Source of the DNA: Actinomyces gerencseriae DSM 6844
Lineage (GTDB): Bacteria > Actinomycetota > Actinomycetes > Actinomycetales > Actinomycetaceae
Reading direction: 5' to 3'
Assembly: GCF_000429265.1 (NCBI RefSeq)
Contig: NZ_AUBN01000010.1
Span: 185,416-249,415, forward strand
Length of the DNA: 64,000 bases
Shown here: positions 37,468-47,868 of the stretch, piece after piece
Numbering within the stretch: position 1 is the first letter of the stretch
Layout: every line of letters begins with the position of its first letter
Made by a program: the position numbers and the translations under genes
The notes under the pieces: model-generated
What the model saw: the letters and a program-made list of their open reading frames with translations, nothing else
The model's database searches: none
What the model was told of the DNA's origin: nothing

Positions 37468-37734
37468 ATGAACACGACAAGCACCCCCGTCACCGCCCCG
37501 GTGACTGCGCCGACCCCCACGGCCTCCCCCGCGAGGGGCTCGTCCGCCGCTGAGCGCGAGCTCACCACCGCCGACCGCTGCGACGCCTGCGGCGCCCAGG
37601 CCTTCGTGCGCGTCGTCCTCGCCTCGGGCGAGCTGCTCTTCTGCGGCCACCACGGCCACCGCAACATGACCGCCCTGGAGCGTCAGGCCCTGTTCATCCA
37701 GGACGAGACCTCGCGTCTGATCGCGACGGACTGA
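37468..37734 (+). CDS. DUF7455 small zinc-ribbon-like protein
   Basis: An 88-residue protein with a Thr/Pro/Ala-rich N-terminus and a conserved core: LTTADRCDACGAQAFVRVV, then GELLFCGHHGHRNMTALERQA. The CxxC plus CGHH set suggests one bound zinc. The family is found beside the primary sigma factor and parE genes in many actinobacteria; function is unknown. CTCATT ends 6 nt before the ATG, so it may be leaderless. In this genome the IS110 remnant and the Cys-rich cassette separate it from parE. Confidence 0.85.
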   Translation: MNTTSTPVTAPVTAPTPTASPARGSSAAERELTTADRCDACGAQAFVRVVLASGELLFCGHHGHRNMTALERQALFIQDETSRLIATD

Positions 37735-37755
37735 CCGGGGGACGAGCTCCCCCGG

Positions 37756-37794
37756 GACGGGGCGCCCGCCCACGAGAGGGGCGGGCGCCCCGTC
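37756..37794. terminator. Strong bidirectional terminator
   Basis: A 16-bp perfect stem (GACGGGGCGCCCGCCC with its complement at 37779-37794) closes a 7-nt loop, ACGAGAG, between the convergent DUF7455 and tenA genes. Confidence 0.85.
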
Positions 37795-37848
37795 GCGTCC
37801 ATCGAGGCCGGCCCCATATCCATCTCCATACCCATCGCGGGCCCCCGC

Positions 37849-38586
37849 CTAGACGGGCGAGCGCTCCATGCGCCAGGCGGCGTCCCAGAACATCCACTCA
37901 TGACGGCAGGCCGTCGCGAACGACGCGTGCATGCGCTCGCGCTCGCCATCGCCGGCCGCCCGCGCCAGCCGGTCGGCGATGGAGCGCACCCGGTCGGTCG
38001 ACCGCTCGAAGCCGGGATCGGCGTACGTGGCGATCCAGTCGCCGTACGGGTGGGCGCCCAGGTCGCCGGCCCGCGCGATCATCCCGGCGCCGACGTCCTG
38101 GTAGATCCAGAAGCAGGGCAGCACCGCGGCCACCGCCACGCCGTAGGACCCGAGAGCGCAGCGGGCGCGCAGGAAGTCGGTGTAGGCCCGGCACGTCGGC
38201 GAGGCGTCGGCACCCGCCGTCAGATCCACATGCGCCGCATGCAGGGCGCGCTCGACGACGACCGCCTCCCGGGCCGCGTCGCACCAGAAGACGAACTCGT
38301 CGGGCTCGTCGCTCAGCGCCGCCACGCCGGCCAGCGCGCGCCCGTACTCGGCCAGGTACAGCGCGTCCTGGGCCATGTAGTAGTCGAAGCGATCCCTGGT
38401 CAGGGACCCGTCTCCCAGGCCCCGCACCAGGGGCAGCGCGTCGATGGCGTCGCGCACCGGCGCGGCGCGCTCCCAGGCCTCGGCGCTGAAGGAGGCGGTC
38501 GCCGATCCCGGCCGAGCCGGAGGGGCGGCCGAGCCATGCGCGGCATGCGCGTCACGCATGCCAGCCGTGTCGGTCGTGCCGGTCAT
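37849..38586 (-). CDS. tenA: TenA family thiaminase II / aminopyrimidine aminohydrolase
   Basis: A 245-residue all-helical TenA protein. After a ~35-residue variable leader come RFDYYMAQDALYLAEYGRAL and AVLPCFWIYQDVGAGMI (the Cys of the LPCxWxY active-site helix), ending FATACRHEWMFWDAAW. TenA salvages the pyrimidine of degraded thiamine by hydrolysing aminopyrimidines to HMP. It is the last gene of the thiM-thiE-thiD-tenA operon, 16 bp after thiD, so the TPP riboswitch should control it. Confidence 0.85.
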   Translation of the reverse strand: MTGTTDTAGMRDAHAAHGSAAPPARPGSATASFSAEAWERAAPVRDAIDALPLVRGLGDGSLTRDRFDYYMAQDALYLAEYGRALAGVAALSDEPDEFVFWCDAAREAVVVERALHAAHVDLTAGADASPTCRAYTDFLRARCALGSYGVAVAAVLPCFWIYQDVGAGMIARAGDLGAHPYGDWIATYADPGFERSTDRVRSIADRLARAAGDGERERMHASFATACRHEWMFWDAAWRMERSPV

Positions 38587-38602
38587 GTCCCTCTCAGCTC
38601 CC

Positions 38603-39457
38603 TCAGTCCTCGTCATTCTGCGCCCACAGTCGGTGGAAGTGGTGGACGGGACCGTGCCCGTGCCCGACGCCCAGGGCGTCGGCGTGCTCGATGGCACCGG
38701 TGAGGTAGACCTTGGCGTCGCGCACCGCCTCCAGCCAGGTCGCCCGGCGCGGCCGCAGCGAGGCGATCGCCGAGGACAGCGTGCAGCCCGTCCCATGAGT
38801 GTTCTTGGTCATCACGCGGCGCCCGCGCAGGAGGACGGTGGAGTCGGCATCGGCGTAGACGTCCACGGACTCCGGAGCATCCGCGGTGCCGGCCGTGCCA
38901 GCGGCGAAGTGGCCGCCCTTGACCAGCACCCGTTGAGCGCCCTGTTCCACCAGTCGCCGCGCCTGAGCGCGCAGCGCACCCGTATCCCCCGCGGCCTCCT
39001 CCCCCAGCAGGACGGCCGCCTCGTGGAGGTTGGGAGTGATGAGATCGGCCACGCCGCACAGCCGGCGTACGGCGCCGACCGCCTCCTCATCCAGGAGACG
39101 ATCGCCGGAGGTGGCGACCATGACCGGGTCGAGGACCGTGCGGGAGAGCCCGGGCAGGTACTCCCCCACGGCGTCGGCCAGCTCGGCGGTGGCGAGCATG
39201 CCGATCTTGGTGGCATCGGGGACGATGTCGTCCAGCAGCGTGTCCAGTTGCAGGCGGACGAAGTCGACGGGCACGGCGCGCACGCCCGTCACGCCGCGCG
39301 TCGACTGCGCGGTCAGGGCCGTGATGACGCTCATCCCGTAGGCGCCGAGCGCGCTCATGGCCTTCAGATCGGCCTGGACGCCGGCGCCTCCGCTGGGATC
39401 GGAGCCGGCGATGGTCAGGGCGGTGACGGTCCTCGATCGAGCCTCCGAGCGGGTCAT
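38603..39457 (-). CDS. thiD: Hydroxymethylpyrimidine (phosphate) kinase ThiD
   Basis: A 284-residue ribokinase-fold kinase that phosphorylates HMP and HMP-P with ATP. Diagnostic segments are TIAGSDPSGGAGVQADLKAMSALGAYGMSVITALTAQ, IGMLAT, DPVMVATSGDRLL and the anion-hole motif NTHGTGCTLSSAIA. The length is normal. It overlaps thiE by 4 nt, and its product feeds ThiE directly. Confidence 0.95.
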   Translation of the reverse strand: MTRSEARSRTVTALTIAGSDPSGGAGVQADLKAMSALGAYGMSVITALTAQSTRGVTGVRAVPVDFVRLQLDTLLDDIVPDATKIGMLATAELADAVGEYLPGLSRTVLDPVMVATSGDRLLDEEAVGAVRRLCGVADLITPNLHEAAVLLGEEAAGDTGALRAQARRLVEQGAQRVLVKGGHFAAGTAGTADAPESVDVYADADSTVLLRGRRVMTKNTHGTGCTLSSAIASLRPRRATWLEAVRDAKVYLTGAIEHADALGVGHGHGPVHHFHRLWAQNDED

Positions 39458-40116
39458 CCCCGACCTCCCCCGTCCCAGGCGGCCCGTAGGCCGACGGCGG
39501 CCGCCCGCGGATCCTCGGCCGTGCAGATGGCCGAGACGACGGCGGCTCCGTCCAGGCCACCCGCGCGCAGGGCCGGCAGGTCGGCGGCGGTGATGCCGCC
39601 GATGGCCACGGAGGGCAGGTCGGTCAACGCGGCCATGCGAGCCACGCCGTCGGCACCGAGACCCCTCGGGGCATCAGTCTTGGTGGCGGTGTCGTGCACG
39701 ACGCCGATGCCGACGTAGTCGCAGGCCCCCTCCGCCCGGGCGGCGCGCAGCTCGTCGGGGGTCGCAGCCGACAGCCCGATGCAGGCGTCGTCCCCGATGA
39801 GGGCGCGCACGACGCCGGCGGGAAGATCGGACTGGCCGACGTGGACGCCGGCCACCGGAGCGCCGAGGTCGCGCGCGGCCAGGAAGACGTCGACGCGGTC
39901 GTTGACGATGACGGGGACTCGATCGCCCACCGCTCCGGCCACGGCTCGGACCTGGGCCAGGAAGGGGCCGCCGTCGGTGTCCTTGGCGCGCAGCTGGACG
40001 CAGGTGACTCCGCCGTCGACGGCGGCCTCGACGGTCTGGAGGACGCTGCGCCCGCGCAAGCGGCACTGGCCCTCGTCGGTGACGAGGTAGACGGACAGGT
40101 TCGGCACGGCCCTCAT
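39454..40116 (-). CDS. thiE: Thiamine-phosphate synthase ThiE
   Basis: A 220-residue TIM-barrel enzyme joining HMP-PP and thiazole phosphate to give thiamine phosphate. Family motifs are [59 protein letters not shown] and VAIGGI. Its ATG overlaps the thiM stop by 4 nt and its own stop overlaps thiD, so the three kinase/synthase steps are tightly coupled. Confidence 0.95.
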   Translation of the reverse strand: MRAVPNLSVYLVTDEGQCRLRGRSVLQTVEAAVDGGVTCVQLRAKDTDGGPFLAQVRAVAGAVGDRVPVIVNDRVDVFLAARDLGAPVAGVHVGQSDLPAGVVRALIGDDACIGLSAATPDELRAARAEGACDYVGIGVVHDTATKTDAPRGLGADGVARMAALTDLPSVAIGGITAADLPALRAGGLDGAAVVSAICTAEDPRAAAVGLRAAWDGGGRG

Positions 40117-40976
40117 GCCGGCTCCTGACCAACGGTGTCGGCGGCGCTGATGGTGATGGACCCCAGGTCGTCCGTCTCCAGGTCGTACAGGGCGTCGAGG
40201 AAGGCGGGCTGGAAGGAGCCAGGGCCCGCCGACCGGGCTTCGGCGCGCTTGGCCGCGGCGCTGTAGACCGCGTGGCAGGCGACCGTGCGGGCGCGGGTCG
40301 TATCGGCCCCGGCGCACTCGCCACGGCTTCCCCCGACGTCGCGCGCCCGTCCCGCGGCGATGAAGGCGGCGATGAGGGCTCCCAGGGCGCAGCCGCCGCC
40401 GGTGACGCGGGTGAGCATCGGCGAGCCGCCGACGATGCGGGTCACGTGCGCCCCGTCCACGATCGCGTCGACCGGTCCGGAGACCGCCACGACGCATCCG
40501 AAGCGCTCGGAGACCGAGTGGGCGGCATCCATGGCGGCCTCGACGTCGGCGGCGGTCTCGGGCCCGCGCCCGCCGCCCGCGCCGAGCAGCGCCATGATCT
40601 CCGAGGCGTTCCCGCGCACGACCGCGGGCCCCATGGCGATCAGCTCGCGGGCCAGGGCCGTGCGGTGGGCGAGCGAGCCGATGGCGACCGGGTCCAGCAC
40701 CCAGGGGGTGCCCGCCTCCCCGGCCGCCGTCGCGGCCTCCAGGGCGGCGGCGCGCTGCTCGGGCTGAGGCGTGCCGAGGTTGATCAGCAGCCCGGAGGCC
40801 GCGGCGGCGAAGGGCCCGGCCTCACCGGTGATGTCGACCATGGCGGGGGCCGCTCCGACGGCGAGCAGGACGTTGGCGGTGATATTGGCGGCCACCGAGT
40901 TGGTAATGCAGGAGACAAGGGGGCCCGTCTCGCGGACGGTCTGGAGGATGGAGTGGGCGCGAACGCGCTGCGTCAT
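40113..40976 (-). CDS. thiM: Hydroxyethylthiazole kinase ThiM
   Basis: A 287-residue ThiM, phosphorylating salvaged hydroxyethylthiazole. Signatures are [48 protein letters not shown] and [14 protein letters not shown] with the catalytic Cys. The ATG at 40976 follows the GAAGGGA Shine-Dalgarno, which is itself the 3' end of the TPP riboswitch. The operon contains salvage genes but no thiC or thiG, so salvage of thiazole and pyrimidine is its main job as far as this window shows. Confidence 0.95.
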   Translation of the reverse strand: MTQRVRAHSILQTVRETGPLVSCITNSVAANITANVLLAVGAAPAMVDITGEAGPFAAAASGLLINLGTPQPEQRAAALEAATAAGEAGTPWVLDPVAIGSLAHRTALARELIAMGPAVVRGNASEIMALLGAGGGRGPETAADVEAAMDAAHSVSERFGCVVAVSGPVDAIVDGAHVTRIVGGSPMLTRVTGGGCALGALIAAFIAAGRARDVGGSRGECAGADTTRARTVACHAVYSAAAKRAEARSAGPGSFQPAFLDALYDLETDDLGSITISAADTVGQEPA

Positions 40977-40982
40977 GCGACA

Positions 40983-41049
40983 TCCCTTCGTCAGCATTAT
41001 CTGAACAGGTTCAACGGGTGTGTTCTCAGCCTCGTGGGCACCCCGTGTC
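40983..41049 (-). ncRNA. TPP riboswitch (THI element)
   Basis: Read on the minus strand, the leader contains ACACGGGGTGCCC, then GGCTGAGA, then ACCCGTTGAACCTG, then a hairpin (TCAGATAATGCTGA) followed by CGAAGGGA. This is the canonical order of conserved TPP-riboswitch elements. The riboswitch ends on the ribosome-binding site of thiM, so TPP binding likely sequesters it and represses translation of the whole operon. Confidence 0.95.
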
Positions 41050-41070
41050 GATGACCGACCGTAGCACGAC

Positions 41071-41104
41071 GGCGGCCCCGGGGCACCAGGGACCCGGGGC
41101 CGCC
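41071..41104 (-). terminator. Terminator of the primary sigma factor gene
   Basis: GGCGGCCCCGGG and CCCGGGGCCGCC form a 12-bp perfect stem with a 10-nt loop, 14 bp past the sigma factor stop codon. Confidence 0.75.
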
Positions 41105-41117
41105 ACCCGAGCGATCG

Positions 41118-42755
<1,638 letters not shown>

Positions 42756-42941
42756 GGAGTTCCTTTCGCGTGGGCGGACCGATCGGGGTGAGGCGGGTGC
42801 CGGTCGGCGGGGGGCTCGATGGCGCACTCACGGCCGACGCAGCAGGAACCTCTCAACTATAGCGTTTATTCCCACCTCTTCGCTCCGGGGTCGGGACCCG
42901 CGCGCCGCTGAACCGACCTCCGCCCCGTTACGCTGATCCGC

Positions 42942-44099
42942 ATGACCGTTCTTCCCCCCGCACTACGGGCAGTGCGCACCGTGGTCGGCACCAGGCTCGC
43001 CCACGTACTGGGCGTCCACCGGGCCCGGTGGGCCGACGCGTCCCCGGCCTCCGACGACCTGCTCGACGCCGCCGAGGCCCTGGTGTCCTCGGGCAAGCGG
43101 ATGCGGGCGGTCCTCGGCGCCGTCGGCCTGGCGCTGGGCACGCCGGGCGCGGGGGCTCCGGAGCGGGACGGGCTCATGACGGGCGTCACCGCCGCACGTC
43201 TCGGGGCGGCGCTCGAGCTCTATCAGGCCAGCGCCCTGGTTCACGACGACGTCATCGACGCGGCCCTCACCCGCAGAGGCCTCCCCGCGGCGCATCGGCG
43301 ATACGCCGCCCAGCACGCCGCCTCCAGCTGGCGCGGCGACGCGACGACCTACGGCGGCAGCGCCGCGATACTCCTGGGGGACCTGCTCATGTCGCTGGCC
43401 GGCGCCGAGATGGGCGCCGCCGTCGAGTCGCTCGCCGGCGGGGCGCGAGCGGCCCCCGCCCGGGACGCCTTCGACGCCATGACCGCGGAGGTCGCCGTCG
43501 GGCAGTTCCTCGACGTGCGCAGCGAGGTGACCCCCCTGCCCGCCCCCGACGACGATCCACACGTCGCGGGTCGGGCCATGCTCGACTCGGCACTGGCCGT
43601 CGTACGGCGCAAGTCCGCGCGCTACTCGGTCATGCACCCCCTGCTCATCGGCGCGCTCCTGGGGGGCGCGACCACCGACTCGCCCCTGTACGCCGCGCTC
43701 CGGACCTTCGGGGAGGAGGTGGGCATCGCCTTCCAGCTGCGCGACGACGTCCTCGGCGTCTACGGGGATCCCGACCAGACCGGCAAGCCGGCCGGTGACG
43801 ACCTGCGCGAGGGCAAGCGAACCGTCCTGCTGGCCATGGCGTGGCGGCGGACCGACCGGAGCGGCCGGGTCCTGCTGTCCCGGGTCCTGGCCAACCGGGA
43901 CGCGTCATCCGGCATGATCGCGGCCGCCTCCGACCTCATCCGCGACTGCGGCGCCCTGGCCGCTCACGAGGAGGAGATCGCCGCCCGCGCCCGGACCGGT
44001 CTGCGCGCCCTGGACGACGCTCCCCCCGGAGCGCTCGACGAGGTCGGCCGCGCCGATCTCTCGGCCCTGGCACGGGCTCTGACGGCGCGCGACGCCTGA
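42942..44099 (+). CDS. Polyprenyl (geranylgeranyl-type) diphosphate synthase
   Basis: A 385-residue trans-isoprenyl diphosphate synthase. The first Asp-rich motif is ALVHDDVIDAALTRRG, and the second is FQLRDDVLGVYGDPDQTGKPAGDDLREGKRTVL. It condenses IPP with an allylic diphosphate; the product chain length is not certain. Like M. tuberculosis idsA2, it sits near a PknL-type kinase and class II DAHP synthase. TACGCT ends 7 nt before the ATG, so it is likely leaderless. It is divergent from the sigma factor gene. Confidence 0.9.
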   Translation: MTVLPPALRAVRTVVGTRLAHVLGVHRARWADASPASDDLLDAAEALVSSGKRMRAVLGAVGLALGTPGAGAPERDGLMTGVTAARLGAALELYQASALVHDDVIDAALTRRGLPAAHRRYAAQHAASSWRGDATTYGGSAAILLGDLLMSLAGAEMGAAVESLAGGARAAPARDAFDAMTAEVAVGQFLDVRSEVTPLPAPDDDPHVAGRAMLDSALAVVRRKSARYSVMHPLLIGALLGGATTDSPLYAALRTFGEEVGIAFQLRDDVLGVYGDPDQTGKPAGDDLREGKRTVLLAMAWRRTDRSGRVLLSRVLANRDASSGMIAAASDLIRDCGALAAHEEEIAARARTGLRALDDAPPGALDEVGRADLSALARALTARDA

Positions 44100-44161
44100 G
44101 CGCCGCTCCGCGGACCGGACGGGCCCGCCGGGTCCTGACCCGCCTCGCCCCGTCGGAGCCT

Positions 44162-44167
44162 TAGAAT
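44162..44167 (+). promoter_or_regulatory. -10 box of the PASTA kinase gene (leaderless)
   Basis: TAGAAT is a near-consensus -10 ending 6 nt before the GTG start at 44174, which leaves no room for a ribosome-binding site. This is the clearest example of the leaderless pattern in this window. Confidence 0.7.
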
Positions 44168-44173
44168 CGATCC

Positions 44174-46234
44174 GTGGTCAAGGATCCTCTCACCGGTCGC
44201 CTGGTCGACTCCCGCTACGAGATCGTCGACCGTGTGGCGCGTGGCGGAATGGCGACCGTCTACCGGGCGCATGATCGCCGGCTCGACCGCGTCGTCGGGC
44301 TCAAGCTCATGCACGCCCACTTGGCCGACTCCCCCGATTTCGTGGCCCGTTTCCGGCGCGAGGCACGGGCCGCGGCGCGCCTGTCGAACCCGGGTGTGGT
44401 CGCCGTCTACGACCAGGGCAGCCTCGACGGCGTCGCCTACCTGATCATGGAGTACGTCGAGGGCCCGAACCTGCGCGACCTCATGGCCGCCGGTCCCCTG
44501 TCGGTGCGCGAGGCCCTGGGCCTGACCGCCCAGATCCTGCGCCCGCTGGGCGCCGCGCACCGTGCGGGCCTGGTCCACCGCGACGTCAAGCCCGAGAACG
44601 TCCTGCTGCCCGCGGACGGCTCGGTCGCCAAGGTCGCCGATTTCGGGCTGGCCCGCGCGGTCACCGAGGCGACGCAGACCACCACCGGCAACGTCCTGGG
44701 AACCGTCGCCTACCTCGCCCCCGAGCTCATCACCTCGGGATCCACCAGCCCGCGCGCCGACGTGTTCTCCGTGGGCGTCATCGTCTACGAACTGCTCACC
44801 GGCGAGCAGCCGTTCGCCGCCGACGCCCCCGTCCAGATCGCCTTCCGCAACGTCCACGAGGACATCCCCCCGCCCTCGGCCATGGTCCCGGACCTGCCCG
44901 CCGAGGTGGATGAGCTCGTGTCCACCATGACACGGCGCGATCCGGAGCTGCGCCTCCAGAACGCCGACGAGGCGCTGGCCCTGCTGCGCGCGGCCGCCGC
45001 GACCCTGACCGAGGAGCAGTTGCTGGTCAAGCGCGGCGGCGGAGCCGGGTCGGTGCGCACGCAAGAGGTCCTCGCCGCCAACGCCGAGGCCGCCCGCACC
45101 GCCATGGGGGCCCAGTCCCCCGAGGAGCCCGCGGACCGGAAGGATGCGGGCCAGGAGGAACAGGATGCGGCGCCGGGGGCCGGACTGCGCACGGTCTCCC
45201 TCCCGATCGGCTCGATCGGGCCGGACGCCGAGGGCACCGGTGAGGGAGGCACCCGGCGCCTGGCGCGCGAGGAGCTGTCGAAGGCCGACGACCAGAGCAC
45301 GATCGCGGTGCCGCGCAGGGACTCGCGTCGCATCCGGCGCCGCGTTCTCCTCGGGGGAGCCGCGACCCTGCTGCTCGGCGGCGCCGCCGTCGGAGGCTGG
45401 TACGCCTGGTACGTCCTCAAGGGGCCCGGCCGCTCCATCCCCGTTCCCGAGATCGTCGGTCGGACCGCCGAGGAGGCTCAGGAGGCGGTGGAGGGCGCGG
45501 GGCTGACCTGGGCACCACCCGATCGCGACTTCTCCGACACGGTTCCCGTGGGCTCGGTGATCTCCTCCAGTCCGAGCCCGGGCGACGGCGCGCGCATCAA
45601 CCAGGCGGTCAAGGCCGTCATCTCCCGCGGCGTGGAGCAGAAGAGGGTTCCCGATGTCGTGGGCAAGACCCAGGACGAGGCCACCGGGGCCCTCGCCGAT
45701 GCCGGTCTGAGCGTGGGCGCGATCACCCAGGAGTACTCCAGCACCGTGGCCTCCGGCCAGGTCGTCTCCTCAGACCCCAAGGCGGGGACGAATGTCGATC
45801 ACTCCTCGGCAGTGGCGCTCGTCGTCTCCAGGGGGCGTCAGGCCGCGACGGTGCCCGACGTGACCGGTATGACCGTGGACCAGGCCAGAACGACCCTGGA
45901 GGCCGCCGGCCTCAGGCTCGGCGCCCAGACGCAGGCGTTCTCCGACTCGGCGGCCTCCGGCCTGGTCATCTCCTCCAGCCCGGCAGCCGGCGCCACCAGC
46001 GCCTATCAGGGGGACTCGGTCGCCGTCACGGTCTCGAAGGGGCCGGAGATGATCACGGTTCCCGACGTGAGCGGGAAGTCCCAGGCCGAGGCCAGAAGGA
46101 CCCTGGAGGACCTGGGGCTCACGGTGGAGGTCAATAAGCGCCTCGGCGCCCCCTTCGACACCGTTCGGTCCTCGGACCCGGGCGCCGGCACCAGCGTCAA
46201 GGCGGGATCCAGCGTCAAGATCAATATCTTCTGA
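44174..46234 (+). CDS. pknL: Ser/Thr protein kinase with four PASTA domains (PknL-like)
   Basis: A 686-residue transmembrane Hanks-type kinase. The Gly-rich loop is RVARGGMATVYRA, the ATP-anchoring Lys is K44 (VVGLKLMH), the catalytic loop is HRDVKPENVLL, and DFGLA and APEL follow. A juxtamembrane acidic/Arg region leads to one membrane segment at ~392-416. Four PASTA repeats follow, each opening with VP[ED][IV]xG (IPVPEIVG, RVPDVVG, TVPDVTG, TVPDVSG). PASTA domains sense peptidoglycan fragments or lipid II. The order polyprenyl synthase / this kinase / DAHP synthase resembles idsA2-pknL-aroG of M. tuberculosis, which supports PknL over PknB; the gene symbol rests on that synteny. Confidence 0.85.
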   Translation: MVKDPLTGRLVDSRYEIVDRVARGGMATVYRAHDRRLDRVVGLKLMHAHLADSPDFVARFRREARAAARLSNPGVVAVYDQGSLDGVAYLIMEYVEGPNLRDLMAAGPLSVREALGLTAQILRPLGAAHRAGLVHRDVKPENVLLPADGSVAKVADFGLARAVTEATQTTTGNVLGTVAYLAPELITSGSTSPRADVFSVGVIVYELLTGEQPFAADAPVQIAFRNVHEDIPPPSAMVPDLPAEVDELVSTMTRRDPELRLQNADEALALLRAAAATLTEEQLLVKRGGGAGSVRTQEVLAANAEAARTAMGAQSPEEPADRKDAGQEEQDAAPGAGLRTVSLPIGSIGPDAEGTGEGGTRRLAREELSKADDQSTIAVPRRDSRRIRRRVLLGGAATLLLGGAAVGGWYAWYVLKGPGRSIPVPEIVGRTAEEAQEAVEGAGLTWAPPDRDFSDTVPVGSVISSSPSPGDGARINQAVKAVISRGVEQKRVPDVVGKTQDEATGALADAGLSVGAITQEYSSTVASGQVVSSDPKAGTNVDHSSAVALVVSRGRQAATVPDVTGMTVDQARTTLEAAGLRLGAQTQAFSDSAASGLVISSSPAAGATSAYQGDSVAVTVSKGPEMITVPDVSGKSQAEARRTLEDLGLTVEVNKRLGAPFDTVRSSDPGAGTSVKAGSSVKINIF

Positions 46235-46281
46235 GTCCCCCGAATCCCCCGATGGATCCTCTTCCTCCGGGTCCCGCGGAC

Positions 46282-47625
46282 TCAGCCGCACAGCATCTCG
46301 GCGACTTCGAAGGCCATCTCCAGGGACTGCTGATGGTTCAGGCGCGGATCGACGAGCGTCTCGTAGCGCTCGGCCAGGGTATCCTCGTTGATGCGCTCCC
46401 CCCCGCCGAGGACCTCGGTGACGTCGTCTCCGGTGAGTTCGACGTGAATGCCCCCGGGCACCGTGCCGAGCGCACGATGGACCTCGAAGAAGCCGCGGAC
46501 CTCGTCCATGACGGTGTCGAAGCGACGGGTCTTGTACCCGTTGTCGGAGGTGATGGTGTTGCCGTGCATCGGATCGGCGACCCAGGTGACCGGGCGGCCG
46601 TCGTCCATGACGGCCTCGACGAGAGCCGGCAGGACCTCACGGACACGGCCGGCGCCCATGCGAGTGATGATCGTCAGGCGCCCGGCGTCACCGCGGGGAT
46701 TGAGATGGTCGATGAGCGCGACGAGCTCGGCGGGCGTCGTCGTCGGCCCCACCTTGACCCCCACCGGGTTGTGAACGCTCTCCAGAAGGGCGACGTGGGC
46801 GTCCTCGACGCCGCGCGTGCGCTCCCCCGCCCACAGGAAGTGGGCGGAGGTGTCGTACAGGCGCCCCGAGCGCGAGTCCTCGCGGATCATGGCGTCCTCG
46901 TACTCCAGGAGCAGGGCCTCATGAGCGGCGTAGAAATCGACTTGGCGCAGGGCGTCGAAATCGACCCCGGCGGCCTCCATGAAACGCATGGCGCGGTCGA
47001 TCTCCTCGGCGAAGGACTCGAAGCGCTTGTAGGCGGGATTCGCGGTGAACCCGCGGTTCCAGGAGTGCACCTCGCGCAGGTCCGCGTAGCCGCCCATGGT
47101 GAAGGAGCGGATGAGGTTGAGAGTGGTGCCGGCGCGCAGGTAGGCGTCGAGCATGCGATGAGGATCGGGGACGCGAGCGGCTCTGGTGAACGCGTGGTCG
47201 TTGACGGAGTCCCCGCGATAGGCGGGCAGGGTGACGCCGTTGCGCGTCTCGACCTCGGCGCTGCGGGGCTTGGCGTACTGGCCGGCCATTCGCCCGATCT
47301 TGACCACGGGGGTGGAGGCGCCGTAGGTCAGCACCGCCGCCATCTGGAGGATCGTCTGGAGCTTGAGCCGGATGTTATCGGCCGTATTGTCCGCGAAGGA
47401 CTCGGCGCAGTCGCCCCCCATGAGCACGAAGGCGCGCCCCCGGGCGGCCGCGGCCATCTGGTCGCGCAGGGAGTCGACCTCGCCGGCGAAGACGAGCGGG
47501 GGTCGAGTGCGCAGATCTGCGCACACCGCCCTCAAAGCAGCCGTATCCGGGTAGGCCGGCTGCTGGGCGGCCAGGCGCGAGCGCCAACCGGCGACTGCCC
47601 GGGGGACGGTCAGGTCGTTCATCAC
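46282..47625 (-). CDS. aroG: Class II 3-deoxy-7-phosphoheptulonate (DAHP) synthase
   Basis: A 447-residue plant-type (class II) DAHP synthase, the first step of the shikimate pathway from PEP and erythrose-4-phosphate. Signatures are VLMGGDCAESF (metal-binding Cys), VVKIGRMAGQYAKPRS, EVHSWNRGF, VGVKVGPTT, WVADPMHGNT and HVELTGDDVTEVLGGG. Start choices are ATG 47622 and GTG 47625. TATGCT (47638-47633) ends 7 nt before the GTG, so leaderless initiation there is preferred; the more distal ATG at 47637 overlaps that box. It is convergent with the kinase gene. Confidence 0.95.
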   Translation of the reverse strand: MMNDLTVPRAVAGWRSRLAAQQPAYPDTAALRAVCADLRTRPPLVFAGEVDSLRDQMAAAARGRAFVLMGGDCAESFADNTADNIRLKLQTILQMAAVLTYGASTPVVKIGRMAGQYAKPRSAEVETRNGVTLPAYRGDSVNDHAFTRAARVPDPHRMLDAYLRAGTTLNLIRSFTMGGYADLREVHSWNRGFTANPAYKRFESFAEEIDRAMRFMEAAGVDFDALRQVDFYAAHEALLLEYEDAMIREDSRSGRLYDTSAHFLWAGERTRGVEDAHVALLESVHNPVGVKVGPTTTPAELVALIDHLNPRGDAGRLTIITRMGAGRVREVLPALVEAVMDDGRPVTWVADPMHGNTITSDNGYKTRRFDTVMDEVRGFFEVHRALGTVPGGIHVELTGDDVTEVLGGGERINEDTLAERYETLVDPRLNHQQSLEMAFEVAEMLCG

Positions 47626-47784
47626 GCCCGTCAGCATAGGCCAGCCGGGAGTATCGCCCGGGATCGGCGCCGCATCACGGGACGAGGCTCGAGGACGTGA
47701 GTCCCTCCCCCGGACAGGATCCCGCCCCGAACCGACTCACTCCCGGGGGCGGGGGAACCGTGCTCGAGGACCGCCCGCTCACGA

Positions 47785-47829
47785 GCCCGCGGTGATGGCG
47801 ACGTGCGGAGCGTCGCCATCACCGCGGGC
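47785..47829 (-). terminator. Terminator of the phosphofructokinase gene
   Basis: A 19-bp perfect stem (GCCCGCGGTGATGGCGACG and its complement at 47811-47829) with the 7-nt loop TGCGGAG lies 40 bp past the pfp stop. Confidence 0.85.
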
Positions 47830-47868
47830 GAGCACGCGGCCTCTCGATGGGCCGGTTCGGGCGCGGCC

